Source: Nemania diffusa
Lineage: Eukaryota; Ascomycota; Sordariomycetes; Xylariales; Xylariaceae
Assembly (NCBI GenBank): GCA_038501195.1
Contig: JBBPUQ010000005.1
Coordinates: 1,240,001-1,304,000 of the forward strand
Direction: 5' to 3'
DNA: 64,000 nt
Below are positions 33,932 to 45,700 of the stretch, one piece after another; the stretch's first letter is position 1; the number at the start of each line of letters is the position of its first letter. The position numbers were made by a program, and so were the translations under genes. The notes under the pieces are model-generated. The model saw only the letters and a list, made by a program, of their open reading frames with translations. It did not search any database and was not told the origin of the DNA.

Positions 33932-35563
33932 ATGCCGACAGTTCATATGCTCGATTATGTCGCGGGCAATGTACGGTCCCTTGTAAATGCGATCGAGAAG
34001 ACGGGATACAGCGTAGAATGGGTACGGACACCAGAGGAGGTAGCAAATGCCGACAAGTTGATACTTCCAGGCGTGGGACATTTCGGCCACTGTCTTAGCC
34101 AACTCGCTTCAGCTGGATACCTGCCTGCGATAAGAGCCCACATAGAATCCGGGAAGTCTTTCATGGGGATATGTGTAGGGCTCCAGGCACTATTCGAAGG
34201 ATCGTCGGAAGACCCCGGCGTGGCTGGCTTGGGGGTCATAAAAGGGGAGCTGAACCGCTTCGACGATTCTAACAAGGCTGTACCGCACATCGGTTGGAAT
34301 AGCGCCAATGCCTCTAGTAAAAGCGTATACGACCTCCAGCCCGAGAGCAAGTACTACTACGTCCACTCCTATAAATACCCCTACATAAAAGGAGATTTGG
34401 AAAGTCAAGGCTGGACAGTTGCTACAGGTTCATACGGCGGGGAGACCTTCGTCGGCGCCGTAGCGAAAGGGAATGTTTTAGCAACTCAATTCCACCCCGA
34501 GAAGAGCGGCAACGCCGGTCTAAGGGTATTAAAATCTTTCCTAACCGGCGAAGGCGAGAAAACGTTAGGACAGGAGGTAAAGGGCCCCGCACCCACAGGT
34601 GGCCTGACGCGGCGGGTGATCGCGTGTCTCGACGTGCGCGCAAACGACCAAGGCGACCTCGTCGTGACGAAAGGCGACCAATACGACGTGCGGGAGAAGG
34701 GCGACGATCGCAACGTGCGGAACCTCGGCAAGCCCGTCGAGATGGCCAAGAAGTACTACGAGCAGGGCGCGGACGAGGTGACGTTCCTCAACATCACCAG
34801 CTTCCGCGACTGCCCCCTCGCCGACCTCCCCATGCTCGAGATCCTGCGGCGCACGTCCGAGACCGTGTTCGTGCCCCTGACCATCGGCGGCGGCATCCGC
34901 GACACGGTGGACACGGACGGCACCGAGGTCAGCGCGCTCGAGATCGCCACCATGTACTTCAAGAGCGGCGCCGACAAGGTCTCCATCGGCTCCGACGCCG
35001 TCCTCGCCGCCGAGGAGTACTACGCCGTCGGCCGCAAGCTCTGGGGCAACACCGCCATCGAGCAGATCTCCCGGGCCTACGGCAACCAGGCCGTCGTCGT
35101 GAGCATCGACCCCAAGCGCGTCTACGTGCCCAAGATCGACGCCACGCGCCACAATACCCTGCGCACGCGCTTCCCCGGCCCCAAGGACGAGGAGTACTGC
35201 TGGTACGCCTGCACCATCAAGGGCGGCCGCGAGACGCGCGACATCGACGTCGTCGAGCTCGCCCAGGCCGTCGAGGCCATGGGCGCCGGCGAGCTCCTGC
35301 TCAACTGCATCGACCGCGACGGCACTAACAATGGCTTCGACCTCGAGCTCATCACACAGGTGAAGGCGGCGGTGCGCATACCTGTCATCGCGTCAAGCGG
35401 TGCTGGCAATCCTGGGCACTTCGAGGAAGTCTTCCGGGAGACAACGACGGACGCGGCGTTAGGGGCTGGCATGTTCCACAGGGGCGAGTACACAGTACAG
35501 CAAGTCAAAGATCACCTCGCAACAACAGGGTTGGAGGTGCGGCGCTTTGACGGCGAATTATAA
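33932..35563 (+). CDS. HIS7: Imidazole glycerol phosphate synthase, bifunctional (HisH-HisF)
   Basis: Intronless, 543 residues (yeast His7 552). The N-terminal class-I glutaminase (about 1-205) has the nucleophile in [10 protein letters not shown] (Cys81) and the His/Glu pair in QFHPEKSG (His188, Glu190). After a short linker, the HisF (beta-alpha)8 cyclase starts with [13 protein letters not shown] (Asp234) and includes [23 protein letters not shown] and [12 protein letters not shown]. It converts PRFAR and glutamine to imidazole glycerol phosphate and AICAR, step five of histidine synthesis, channelling ammonia between the domains. Composition jumps from about 50% to well over 60% G+C at the HisF half. 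The frame is intact, so this looks like codon bias and not transfer. Confidence 0.97.
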   Translation: MPTVHMLDYVAGNVRSLVNAIEKTGYSVEWVRTPEEVANADKLILPGVGHFGHCLSQLASAGYLPAIRAHIESGKSFMGICVGLQALFEGSSEDPGVAGLGVIKGELNRFDDSNKAVPHIGWNSANASSKSVYDLQPESKYYYVHSYKYPYIKGDLESQGWTVATGSYGGETFVGAVAKGNVLATQFHPEKSGNAGLRVLKSFLTGEGEKTLGQEVKGPAPTGGLTRRVIACLDVRANDQGDLVVTKGDQYDVREKGDDRNVRNLGKPVEMAKKYYEQGADEVTFLNITSFRDCPLADLPMLEILRRTSETVFVPLTIGGGIRDTVDTDGTEVSALEIATMYFKSGADKVSIGSDAVLAAEEYYAVGRKLWGNTAIEQISRAYGNQAVVVSIDPKRVYVPKIDATRHNTLRTRFPGPKDEEYCWYACTIKGGRETRDIDVVELAQAVEAMGAGELLLNCIDRDGTNNGFDLELITQVKAAVRIPVIASSGAGNPGHFEEVFRETTTDAALGAGMFHRGEYTVQQVKDHLATTGLEVRRFDGEL

Positions 35564-35974
35564 GACGGCGAATTGTAAAATCAAAAGGTATATTCACGGT
35601 TCTAGCATCACGGCGTATCTATTAGACGGCGTTGGCGGTCAAAAAAACGTGATGGCATGCGAAGGAGGTATCACTGGAAATGTTAGTAGAGAACTGGCAT
35701 GTATATTGATAGAAAGCTATGGCCTCATCCTCGTAGAAATGCAGATTTGCATCGGTCCATGAAACTCCATTTTCCTTCCCCTAACACATGCTTTTTAATT
35801 CCCCGTGATTAACGAACGCGCCACGCAGAATGCTTAACGGTACTAGAATGCAACGAGGAACTCCAACTCCGTCGCAAGGTACAGAAATAAACTTTGTCCT
35901 TTTCAACCGATTCGCCCTGGAATAAAACGGTACAAGCATTGACGAACGCAGTAGGCATAGGTCTCTAAGAATGA
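35564..35974. other. Intergenic region between convergent HIS7 and antizyme
   Basis: About 410 bases of 3' flank for two convergent genes. At 35560-35575 the HIS7 stop region holds a short repeat of GACGGCGAATT. Nothing else is seen. Confidence 0.5.
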
Positions 35975-37003
35975 TTAAACCTCCATTCCCAGAAAGAGCC
36001 ATTTGTCGCTCACGACATCGAGTTCTTCCGCCCAATGGTCGAGAGTGGTCAGTTCAAAACCGACCCATTGTAGACTTCGCATCAAGGACTTCGCGTGGTC
36101 CTCTGGCATGTGTCGATCCATGCAGATGACGACGTCAGAGCATCCCAACGGAACATCAGCCAGCTCAATCAAAGCAATAAGTCTACGCTGCGGTTAGCAC
36201 AGAAGCAAGAAAAAGCGAAGGGGAGAAGCACGTACGCTTGCTTGAGATCCTGGCCAACGAGTCCGCTATCGAAGAATGCAAATAGTGACTTTTCGTTACC
36301 CTTTTCGGCCACGAAAGCCCGGAAGCTCGCGCCGCCCGCATAGTCCCAGAACTCCATCCACCCCTTGATGCCGACAGCAGGGTTCAACCCGCCGTGGGAC
36401 GGCTCAGGTGGGGGTGTTAGGGGATAGTGGTAGTCGTTGGGCGGCGTGAGCACACCGTGAACACCAGTCAAGCAGGAGCCGTTACCGACCGCGTTCCGCT
36501 CACCTTGGAACACGGCCCTCATGGTCTCGCAAAAGAATCTCTCACATTCTTCCCTGATCTGAAATGTTGCCCCCCCTCGGCGGCTAGTGGTGGTGGTGCG
36601 GTTGAGGTACGTCGTAGTGGAGGTGTTGCCGGAGCTGCGGTTCCTGGGCTTGGGCTGCAGGGCGAGCTCGTTGGACGACGTGATGGCCGCGAGGGGGGGG
36701 CTTGATGGAGGGGATGGTAGTCCTGAGATAGGAACCTCAGGAATACCACTCGGCCCCTGGTTGTGAAAGTGGCGTTAGCAAGTGTATTTATACGGGGGGT
36801 GTGTATGAATGACAAAGAGAATCGGAATTGGAATCGGGATTGGTAGATTTCTTACCTGCAGCCCCGGTAGTGGAGTAATGGAGACCTTTGAGAGACGCAG
36901 CGGAGTCGACCAGATAGCAACTGGCGAGGATATTCACCTGACGGGCGACATCCTCGCCGTAGCAATTACTACTACTCGTGTTACTGTCGTTCATAGGCGC
37001 CAT
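35975..37003 (-). CDS. Ornithine decarboxylase antizyme, expressed by +1 frameshifting
   Basis: Exons 36856-37003, 36236-36756 and 35975-36182. The zero frame (MAPMNDSNTSSSNCYGEDV...) stops after 55 codons at TGA 36737-36739, directly after TCC. All family-specific sequence lies in the +1 frame, so the full 291-residue protein needs a +1 ribosomal shift at UCC-UGA. The +1 part carries WMEFWDYAGGASFRAFVAE, then the conserved antizyme core LADVPLGCSDVVICMDR and SLMRSLQWVGFELTTL, ending DKWLFLGMEV. Antizyme binds ornithine decarboxylase monomers, inhibits them, sends them to the 26S proteasome without ubiquitin, and also limits polyamine uptake. Polyamines raise the shift rate, closing the feedback loop. 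Intron sites are GTAAGA...ACCAG and GTACGT...CGTAG. The shift-site identity and family core make this assignment firm. Confidence 0.93.
36721..36742 (-). repeat. Perfect 7-bp inverted repeat enclosing the antizyme shift site
   Basis: On the mRNA strand TCCTGAG is followed eight bases later by CTCAGGA, its exact reverse complement. The 5' arm begins with the shift codons themselves. It could form a stem of seven pairs (four G-C) with an eight-base loop. Whether it folds in the presence of a ribosome on the site is unknown. Confidence 0.6.
36737..36742 (-). promoter_or_regulatory. +1 programmed ribosomal frameshift site UCC-UGA of antizyme
   Basis: Read on the minus strand, the zero-frame codons are TGG TAT TCC TGA GGT. 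UCC-UGA is the same shift site used by animal and fission-yeast antizymes; those usually have U after the UGA, and here it is G. After the shift the ribosome reads GAG GTT CCT. The site lies 17-18 codons... precisely 15 bases after the exon 1-2 splice junction, so splicing sets the frame that meets the stop. Confidence 0.9.
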
Positions 37004-38959
37004 TGTTGATGGGCTCCAGGGTTGTCGATTTTAGCTGGACTGGTATGGGTTCGTAGAGACGGGATTAGGCAAAGTGACTTTTTTTGTGCGTATCTACTTG
37101 GTGTAGTTTAATTGACAGCTGCAGAAGTTCGTGCGTGTTAGCTAATAGAGTCGTGATCGTCTCGGGGAAGATTTCTACGTGTCTTGCTCTTGGATAAAGA
37201 CTAGACAGGTTAAGTAAGGAGAGATGGAGGCTTAAATGATTTAAAAGATAAAAGAATGGGGGTGGCGGTCAAGGCCGGTGGGGCCTTTTTGTCTTGATAT
37301 CAGTCAGCCGAAAGTGGCCGAACGTTTGGAAGCGGCGGCGCTGAGTTTATCCTGTACAGTACCTAAGTGGGCCCGAGGCAATAGCCAATCTGATGGCAAA
37401 ATGGCGACACGGATTACGGCCGTACCCCGCATTATTCGTATCACGTGGGCCTCAAGTTGATCGAACCACCAGCAAGGGAGCAGGCGATCAATCAATCAAT
37501 AAATGCAAATAAGCGACGACAACAATGACTGACATCATTCAGTGATCGTTGTCGCGTATTACAGAATACATTACAGAGCATATGCCGTAAGACGACTCCA
37601 AGTCACACCGTATGACTTAAGGATGGCAGTAAGCACCACTGTGAACATCTGACAAGTTGGGGCAAACATCGTCAAACTCTACGCCATAGCAATATGCAGC
37701 TCAACCGGCTACGAGCATTATCAACTTTAACTATTCCAGTAGCACTCGCAATAAGTTCTTAGATCAAAAGGGCCGTCAAACGATTATGTAAACTCTGACC
37801 AATAGGCCATCAGGTCTCATCTCATATTGCAGCGCGTCAATTATACCTACATAAACGCCAACTCTAAACAGATGAGGGGGGGTTCATTGCGTCAGTGGCT
37901 AACCTCCAGATTTACGCATAAGCTCTCCTACAGAGTAGTTCCTTGTCTCTCGATCACGATCCTTACGACTCCTGGGATTACCCTGGCTGCATGGGCCCGC
38001 TCTTTATCCCCCAACTTGAGGGCAGGTTTGAGGGCTGCGTGTTAGGTAGGTAGGCATGGTGTTTGAGCATATCAAGACAATGGCGCTTCGAATGGGGAAA
38101 ACGTCGAAGGGTCTATGCTCAACCACTACCCATCAGCTAGAAGAGAGGGCCTCGTGCCACAGCTGGCCACCAAGTTAGCTCAGAACTCGTAGATATCCAG
38201 AGAAGCCGTATTAGAGCAGTCCTTGAACCGACCGTCTAGACAGTGCTGCTTGCTGCTATTGTAACTAACGATTTAGTAAACTTGAGCACCTTTCTTGGTG
38301 TTGCAGAACTAGCACACTATATCACAACACCACTATATAAAAGTAGAGCATTGCCAAAGTCGCTTATATTTGTGACGGTGGCACTTAGATAGCGAATCAT
38401 ATCTTTCGTATCTATTTAGACCTTCTTGTAGATGACAGCGATTTTCAAGGGGCTTTCATAGGGCATGACAGCAGATATCCAGTTCAAGCATGAGAAACTG
38501 TCAGAGGAGGATGTCACAGAGTGAATAGAAGTCCTGTCGCAGCTAGGAAGAAGGGTGTAGTTAGGGCTCAATAGATAGATTCATTGATTCCTGACCTTCT
38601 AGATCTATAAGGGGGACCGAAGGTCCCTTATATAGCCAAATCAATAGATATAACCACCCTATAGGGTCTTGTTACTTTATCACCTGACAGAAACCTTGCT
38701 GAAATCCATGATAACAGATAATAAGGTTAAATCCCTCCTGAGCGAAAGTTTATGTATCAATCATACGTTTAGGGAATTAAATTAAAAGAATGAATTTCTA
38801 GCTAGATAGTTTATAGAGTAATCATAGCGATCTGCCGGATTTGACGAGATCACGACAGTAGAAAGCATTAAATAAAACCTCTTTCACTCGTTTCAACCTA
38901 TTGCTAGTATGACTACTAGGGGCTAACACAACATGAATTTTGAAGCCATAAGGAGAATA
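37004..38959. other. Intergenic region between antizyme and the AT-rich boundary
   Basis: Antizyme promoter and leader (37004 to about 37300), then about 1.6 kb without any gene. Short frames at 37278-37460 and 37827-38045 have no support. A possible LTR fragment at 38512-38716 is listed separately. Confidence 0.5.
38512..38716 (-). repeat. Possible solo LTR fragment
   Basis: Read on the minus strand the stretch begins TGTTATCATGG and ends CTCTGTGACA (TG...CA). It contains a TATATAAGGG motif followed by a hairpin (GGACC-TTC-GGTCC, plus-strand about 38609-38630), and then TGAGCCCTAACTAC, a layout I associate with fungal Copia LTRs. The flanking 5-mers (GAGGA and GATAA on the plus strand) are not a clean target duplication, and no second copy is in the window. 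Confidence 0.3.
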
Positions 38960-39691
38960 TCACGGAAGCTCATACCGGCTCCTAGTCCTGTATTCTTGAT
39001 TCCCACCTCTCTTGCTAGTTGCCCTCTCTGTTTTCTGTCTGTTGGCCCTCTCATCCGACTCTTGCCACCTTAGTGCAGGCGTGGTGGGCATTTGGGCCCG
39101 CTGCGCTTTCACCTTCCGTGTCGGTTGCATCTGTTTTCTATCCCTAGCGCGTCTTGACCCGGCGGCGTTTCGAGCCCGTCCCTCCGTTGGCTTTATGTGT
39201 TTCTTCGGTGGCCGTTTTGTCTTATAACGATACTTTTTTTCTCGTTGTTCGAGGCGCCAGTCAACCATCCTTTCTCCCCACTTCGCCCGCGTCACGAGCA
39301 GATAAAATACTATAATGAACAGAATTAAACCGGTGATTGTTCCTAAGACAATACCGGCTATCTGACCAGGAGACAGATTGATATTTGTTGATGTTGAGAG
39401 TAGAAGAGGGGCTTCCGTTGGCGTTAAAGTTGTGATTGTGCTCTCGCTAGTAATGAGAGTAATAGCTGTCAATGTGATTGTTGCGGTTTCCGAGATGAGG
39501 ACTATTGTCAGGCTAGTTGAGTTGGGTATAGGTATTGTGCTCGTCGAGTGGTAATAAGATGCGTTGCTCGTGCTTGTTGCTGAATAAGAATCCTGATTAT
39601 CTCGTATCGCTATTGGAACTACTATGAATAAAATCGTAAAATAGCTGCTAATTTCGACAGGTTCACTTCTGGTTAATAAATAGTTGCGCAC
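38960..39691 (-). CDS. Ser/Thr-rich single-pass membrane protein, start missing
   Basis: Open frame of 243 codons. A Ser/Thr/Ile-rich outer region (STSNASYYHSTSTIPIP and similar; likely O-glycosylated) leads to a transmembrane helix IAGIVLGTITGLILFIIVFY. A long, strongly basic cytoplasmic tail follows (KKYRYKTKRPPKKHIK). This is the layout of many fungal cell-wall sensor or unnamed surface proteins. I do not recognise the family. The frame opens with GTG right after an in-frame TAA, and no ATG occurs before the helix. A first exon with the signal peptide must be missing or spliced on; candidate acceptors are TTAACCAG at about 39666 and ATTAGCAG at about 39645. The start lies within about 60 bases of the AT-rich block, so 5' erosion by mutation is likely. 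Confidence 0.45.
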   Translation of the reverse strand: MRNYLLTRSEPVEISSYFTILFIVVPIAIRDNQDSYSATSTSNASYYHSTSTIPIPNSTSLTIVLISETATITLTAITLITSESTITTLTPTEAPLLLSTSTNINLSPGQIAGIVLGTITGLILFIIVFYLLVTRAKWGERMVDWRLEQREKKYRYKTKRPPKKHIKPTEGRARNAAGSRRARDRKQMQPTRKVKAQRAQMPTTPALRWQESDERANRQKTERATSKRGGNQEYRTRSRYELP

Positions 39692-39749
39692 TTATTATCG
39701 GTATTAAAACGAAGCGTGCAATATACACACAACGCATTTTAGAGGACTA

Positions 39750-42700
39750 GCTATAGCTATAAAAAATTATTTCTAAAAATTTAAAGCAATAATAACAATA
39801 GTTTAAAAAAACAATTGAAATAATATTAAAGTAGCAAAACTACTGTAAATATTATATAACAACTTAGTTAGTTAATATTAAAAGTATTAATTTTTATAAT
39901 ATTATATATTTTTTTAATAAAAAATTACTTTTTTATTAATTAATAAATAAAAAAATAAAAAATTTAAAGTTTTATTAATTTAATTAATATAACTTTTTAT
40001 AATAGTACTATTTATATTATTTTAATTTTTTTTAAATAAAATAATATTATTTTTAATATATTTTTATTTAATAAATTAAATAAATATATAAAAATAATAT
40101 AAATTTATAAATTAAATAATTAAAATATAAATAAATATAAAAATTATTGTATAAATTAATATAATTTTTTATTATAAAAGATTTTATAATATATAATATA
40201 ATATTAATATAAAAACAAATAATAAATTTTTATAAAAAAAATTAATTTTAAAATAGCTTAACTATAAAATAATTGTTAATAAATTTTAAAAATTTAATAT
40301 TTAATTTAATTTATTTTTTTTTAATTATAGTTTTTTTTAATAAATTTATTTTTTAATAAAATTAAATTAAATTAATAATTTTAATTTATATTGTTATTTT
40401 TATTATTAAATTTTAAAAAAAATTTTATTAACTTTTTTAATAGTTTTTATATTTACTTTATATTATTTTTAACTTTGTTATTTTATAAAAATAATAAATT
40501 AAAAATATTATATTAAATCAATTTATTTTTTTTAAAACTATTGATATAAACTTTTAATTATATTTAAAATTAAATTTTTTGTTTTTTTTATTTTAAAATT
40601 ATTATTAAAATATTTAAAAATTATAATATAATTATAATTAATATTAGTTTTATATTTTTATATATTATAATTAAGCAATAATAGTTTATAATAATTAATT
40701 TTAAAATATAAATTATTATTTAATTTTTATAATTAATTAAAAAATAAAAAAAATAAAAAAAAAATAAATTAAAAAATATATATTAAATAAAAATTTTATT
40801 AATTTATAACAACTAGATTTAATTTTAAATATAAAATTTTTTTTTTTAAATAAAAAAATATATATATTGTTAAAACTATTATTTAAAAAAAAAAAAAAAA
40901 AATAAAAAGTAATAAATTAAAGTTTATATTAAATTTAAATAAAAATTTTAATTTTTTAAAAGTAAATTTTTTTTTTTTAGTTTTTTTAGTTTTTTTAGTT
41001 GTTTTTTAAATAGTTATTTTTTTTTTTATATAAATTTTTTAATTTATATTAAAAAGTAGTTTTAAATAATAAATTAAATCTTTAATAATATATATTTTAA
41101 TAATTTTTTATAACTTTTTATATAATTATATAAAAAAAAAATTATTAATTAAATTTTTTTTATTATTAAATAGTTTATTTATTTTATTAAAATTTATTAA
41201 TAATATTACAATATAAAAAATATTTATATAAATATATTATTAATAATTAGTTTATTTAAATAAAAATATAAAAATTAAATTTATTAAAAACTAAAGTTTA
41301 AAAAAATATAAATAATATATTTTTTAAAATATTTTAAAATTTTTATTTTTATTTTTTTTAATATATTTTATAAAATTAAAATAATATATATAATAAATTT
41401 AAATATTTATTAAAATAATATATTAATAATTTTTTTTATTATTACTAAAAATAATAAATTTAAAAATAAATATTTATATTAAATTGTTTTATTTTTTTAA
41501 TTAAGTTTTTAAATTTATAAATATAAGTTTTATAAAAATATATTTATATAAATATTTAATTTTTATTTTAAAAAATAAACTTAAGTTATATATTGTTATA
41601 TTAATAAATATTAATAAATAAAATTAAATCTTTTTTTTGTTTATTTAATTATATTTTTTTATTTTTAATATAATATTAACTAGATTTAGTTTTATTATTT
41701 ATAACTAAAAATAAAAATTGCAAAAAAAAAGTTTATAATTTTTAAAAAAAAAAAAAACTTTTACTATAGTTATATATTTATAATTTATAAAATTTTTTTT
41801 TTAAAATATATAGTTATAAATAAATAGTTTAAAACTTTAACTAATATTAAAATAAAATATATTAAAAAAATATATAAAAAAAATATTTTTATTTTTATAT
41901 ATTTATATTTAATTAAAAATAATATTAATTTAAAAGTTTTTAATAATTTAAAATAATATTTAAAATTTTTTAATTAATTTAAATTAATAAATTAAAATTT
42001 TTAGTTTAATAAAAAATAACTTAATTAACTTTAGCTTTTTTTTAATAAGTTTAAATTATTTATTTTTTTAATATTTAAATCTTTATTTTTTTTAATTATA
42101 TTTATTGTTTTTTAAAAGTTTTAAAATATTAAAAATAAACTTATTAAATAAAAGTAGCTATAATATTAATTATTAATTTATATTAATAAAAATATATAAA
42201 TTATATAAATAAAAAATAAAAAAATAAAATATTTAAAAATAATATCTATTATTTAAACTTTTTAAAAATAATAAAATATATATTTATATTTAAAGTTTAA
42301 ATAAAAAATATTAATTAAATTAATAAAAATAACAAATTTTTAAAAAATATTATAAATTATAAAATATTAATAAAAGTTTATTTTATTAACTATTTTATAT
42401 TTTTTAAAAATAATTTTTTATATTTTTTATTTTATATTTTTTTTAATAATTTTATATAAATAATATATATTATTTATATATTTAAAAAAAATATCGCTAA
42501 AAATAAAATTATATATAAATTTATTTATATTATAAAAAATAAAATATATTGCTATTATTATTTTTAATAAATTTAACTATTTTTTAGTTTTATATTTAAA
42601 AATAATATTAAATAAAAATTTTATTTTATTTTATTTTTAAATATAAAACTAAAAAATAGTTAAATTTATTAAAAATAATAATAGCAATATTATATATTAT

Positions 42701-45700
42701 AATTAAAAATATTAATAAAATAACTAAATAGTTATTTATTTTTTTTAAATATTATAACTAATATATTTTTATTATAAAATAATTATAAAAAAAATATAAA
42801 AAAATTTAAATAAATTTTTTTTTAAATTATATTTTTATTATTTTTAATAAATAAATATATTTTTTATTTTTATAATACTGCTATAATATTTAAATAAAAA
42901 AATAATAAAAAAAAAAATTAAAAAATTTATTAAATTTATATATATTTATATATAATTTTAATATTTTTATTAATAATATAATAGTAAATAAATAAAAAAA
43001 TTAAAAATATATATAAATAAAAATATAAATAAAAGAAATAAAAAGTAAAGAATTTTTTTTAAAGTTTAAAGCTAAAAATTAATATAATAAATTTAAATAA
43101 AAAAAATAATAAAAATTTATAATAAATTAAAATTTAATATTTTTATTTTATAAATTTTTTTATTTAATAAAAATTAAAAAATAAAAAAATATTAGTTTTT
43201 TTAATTATTAAAAACTTTTTTTAATTACTTAACTAAACTTTTAAATATTTTTAAAAATTTTATTTGTTAATATTAAATTTTATAATTTAATAAAATAAAT
43301 AAATAGTTTTTTTTAAATTTTTTAAATAGTTTATATTTTTTAAACTAATATTTTAACAATAATTATTAATATTTTAATTTATTAATTTTTTAATTTATAT
43401 ATAAATTATTATTTAATTATTTATTTAATTAAACTTTTTTAAATTAAATAATTTTTTAAAAAAAAACTATACTTTTTTATTTAATTAATTTATAAAAATT
43501 ATTTATTTTTAATAGTTAATAATTTGTTTTTTTATTAAAATTTATTGCTATTTTTAATAAATTTTAATTATAATATAACTATTATATAACTTTTTTTTAA
43601 TTTTTATTTTTTATTTTTTTTTTTTAAATTAATAAATTTTTTAAATATTTATTTATTTTTTTTATTAATAATTTTATTAATATATTTTTTTTTTTTAAAA
43701 GTTTAAAACTATATATAATATTTTTATTATTTTTATATATATAATTAAAATATTATTTTTTTATTTAATTAAAAAGTTTTTAAACTTTATTGTTTTATAT
43801 ATTTTTTTAAATTTTAAAAGCTTTTTTGTTTTAAAAATATCGATTTAGTTTAATTTATAAATAATAAAATTTATAATTTAAAATATTTTAAAATTTAAAA
43901 GTTTATAAATATATAAAAAAACTATTAATTTATATAATTTTTTATTAATATTATTATATTATAAATTTTTAATAATTTTTTTATTTAAATTTTTAATAGT
44001 ACTATTAAAAGTTAATATATATGTTAAAAAATCTATTTTAATATTTTTAAATTTTTTAATATTTCTTTTATTATTTTTGTTATAATTAAAAAAACTTTTA
44101 ATTATAATACTATTTTTTATATATTATATATTAAAATAAATTAATATAGCTTTTAAAACAAATATATTTATAATTTTATTTATAATTATTATTATTTTAA
44201 AAACTTTTATATTTAATAATTTAATATTTTTAATATTATTTTTTATAAAATATATAAATGTTAATTTATTTAATTTAAATTATATAAAAAAACTAAAATA
44301 TAGCTTTTTTTTAAATATATTTTAATTTTTAAATATATTAGCAATATTTATAAAAACTATAAATTTATAATTTAAAAAGTTTATTATATTTAATATTATA
44401 ATAATTTAATAATTAATTAACTTAAAATAAATAAATAAATTATTAAATTAAAATTAAATATTTATTTTAATAATAATAAAATTAAATTTATTATTTAATT
44501 TAATATATTTATTAAATTTATAAATTAATATATTAAAAAATTTAATAATAAAAAAAAATAGTTTAATAATAAATAATATTTTTAATAATTAAAAAATTTC
44601 TTTTTTTATATATATACTAAAGTTTTTTTATTATATTTATAATATTTTTAAATATTTTAATAAATATATAATATATAATGTAATATTTTTAAAAGCTATA
44701 TTTTATTTTAATTATTAATATTTATTATATTAATTAATAAAAAATAAAACTATTATATAATATATAAAAAAAAAAATTATAAAAAAAACTATTATTAGCT
44801 TTATATATTGTTAAAAAATCTATTAATTTTATTATAATAATATTTTAAATAAAATCTTTATTATTTAAATTTTTTTTTATTTATTTATAAATATTTAAAA
44901 GTTTTTAATTATTTTATAGCTTTATATTTATAGTTTTAAATTTTTTTACTTTTAATTTAATTATTATTTAATTTATAATTAATTTTTTTTTTTTTTATTA
45001 TTTGCTTTTATAATTTTATTAAATTTATTTTTTAGTTTTAAATTATTAATATTTTGTTTTATAGTTTATATATTTTTTTTTAAATTTATTAATTTTTAAT
45101 ATTTTTTTTTATTTTTAATGAACTTTTTAAACTTGTTTATATAAAAAATATTTTTAAATTTAATATTATTTAAATTTTTTAATTTATATTTACTATTAAT
45201 AAAAAATTTTTTAATTTAATAAAAGCTATATTATTTATAAAAAAGCTTTTTATTATTATTTATATTAATTTTAAACTTTTTATTATATAAAAATATAAAT
45301 GTATTTTTTTTAATTAATTTTTAATTTTATAAACATTTTATTAATTTTTATTTTTAGTTTATTTTTATTTTTTTTATAAAATAATTTAGTAAATTTTTTC
45401 GATATTTTTTTTTTTATATTTTATTTAATAAATTTTTATTATAATTATATTTTTAATATTTTTAATTTTATTTTATTATAAAATTCTTTATAAAAAAATA
45501 ATATTTTTTATAAATATAATAAATAGTTTTTTATAAATTAATTTATAAATATTATATTTATAATATTTAATAAAAATATAATTTAATTATATAATATTAT
45601 TAAATTGATTTATTTAGTTTTTTTTTATATTATTAGTTAATTTTATTAAATTTAACTTTAAAAAAAAATTTTTTTTTTTATAAATTTTTAAAATTAAAAA

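Noticed and set aside
34565..35328. Long open frames on both strands within the HisF half of HIS7
   Set aside because: They are by-products of strong third-position G/C bias; HIS7 itself is unmistakable.
34600..35563. Sudden rise in G+C in the second half of HIS7 as a sign of gene transfer
   Set aside because: The fused HisH-HisF order is standard in fungi, and similar GC-rich exons occur in CPR6, MYG1 and the 2EXR gene, so codon bias explains it.
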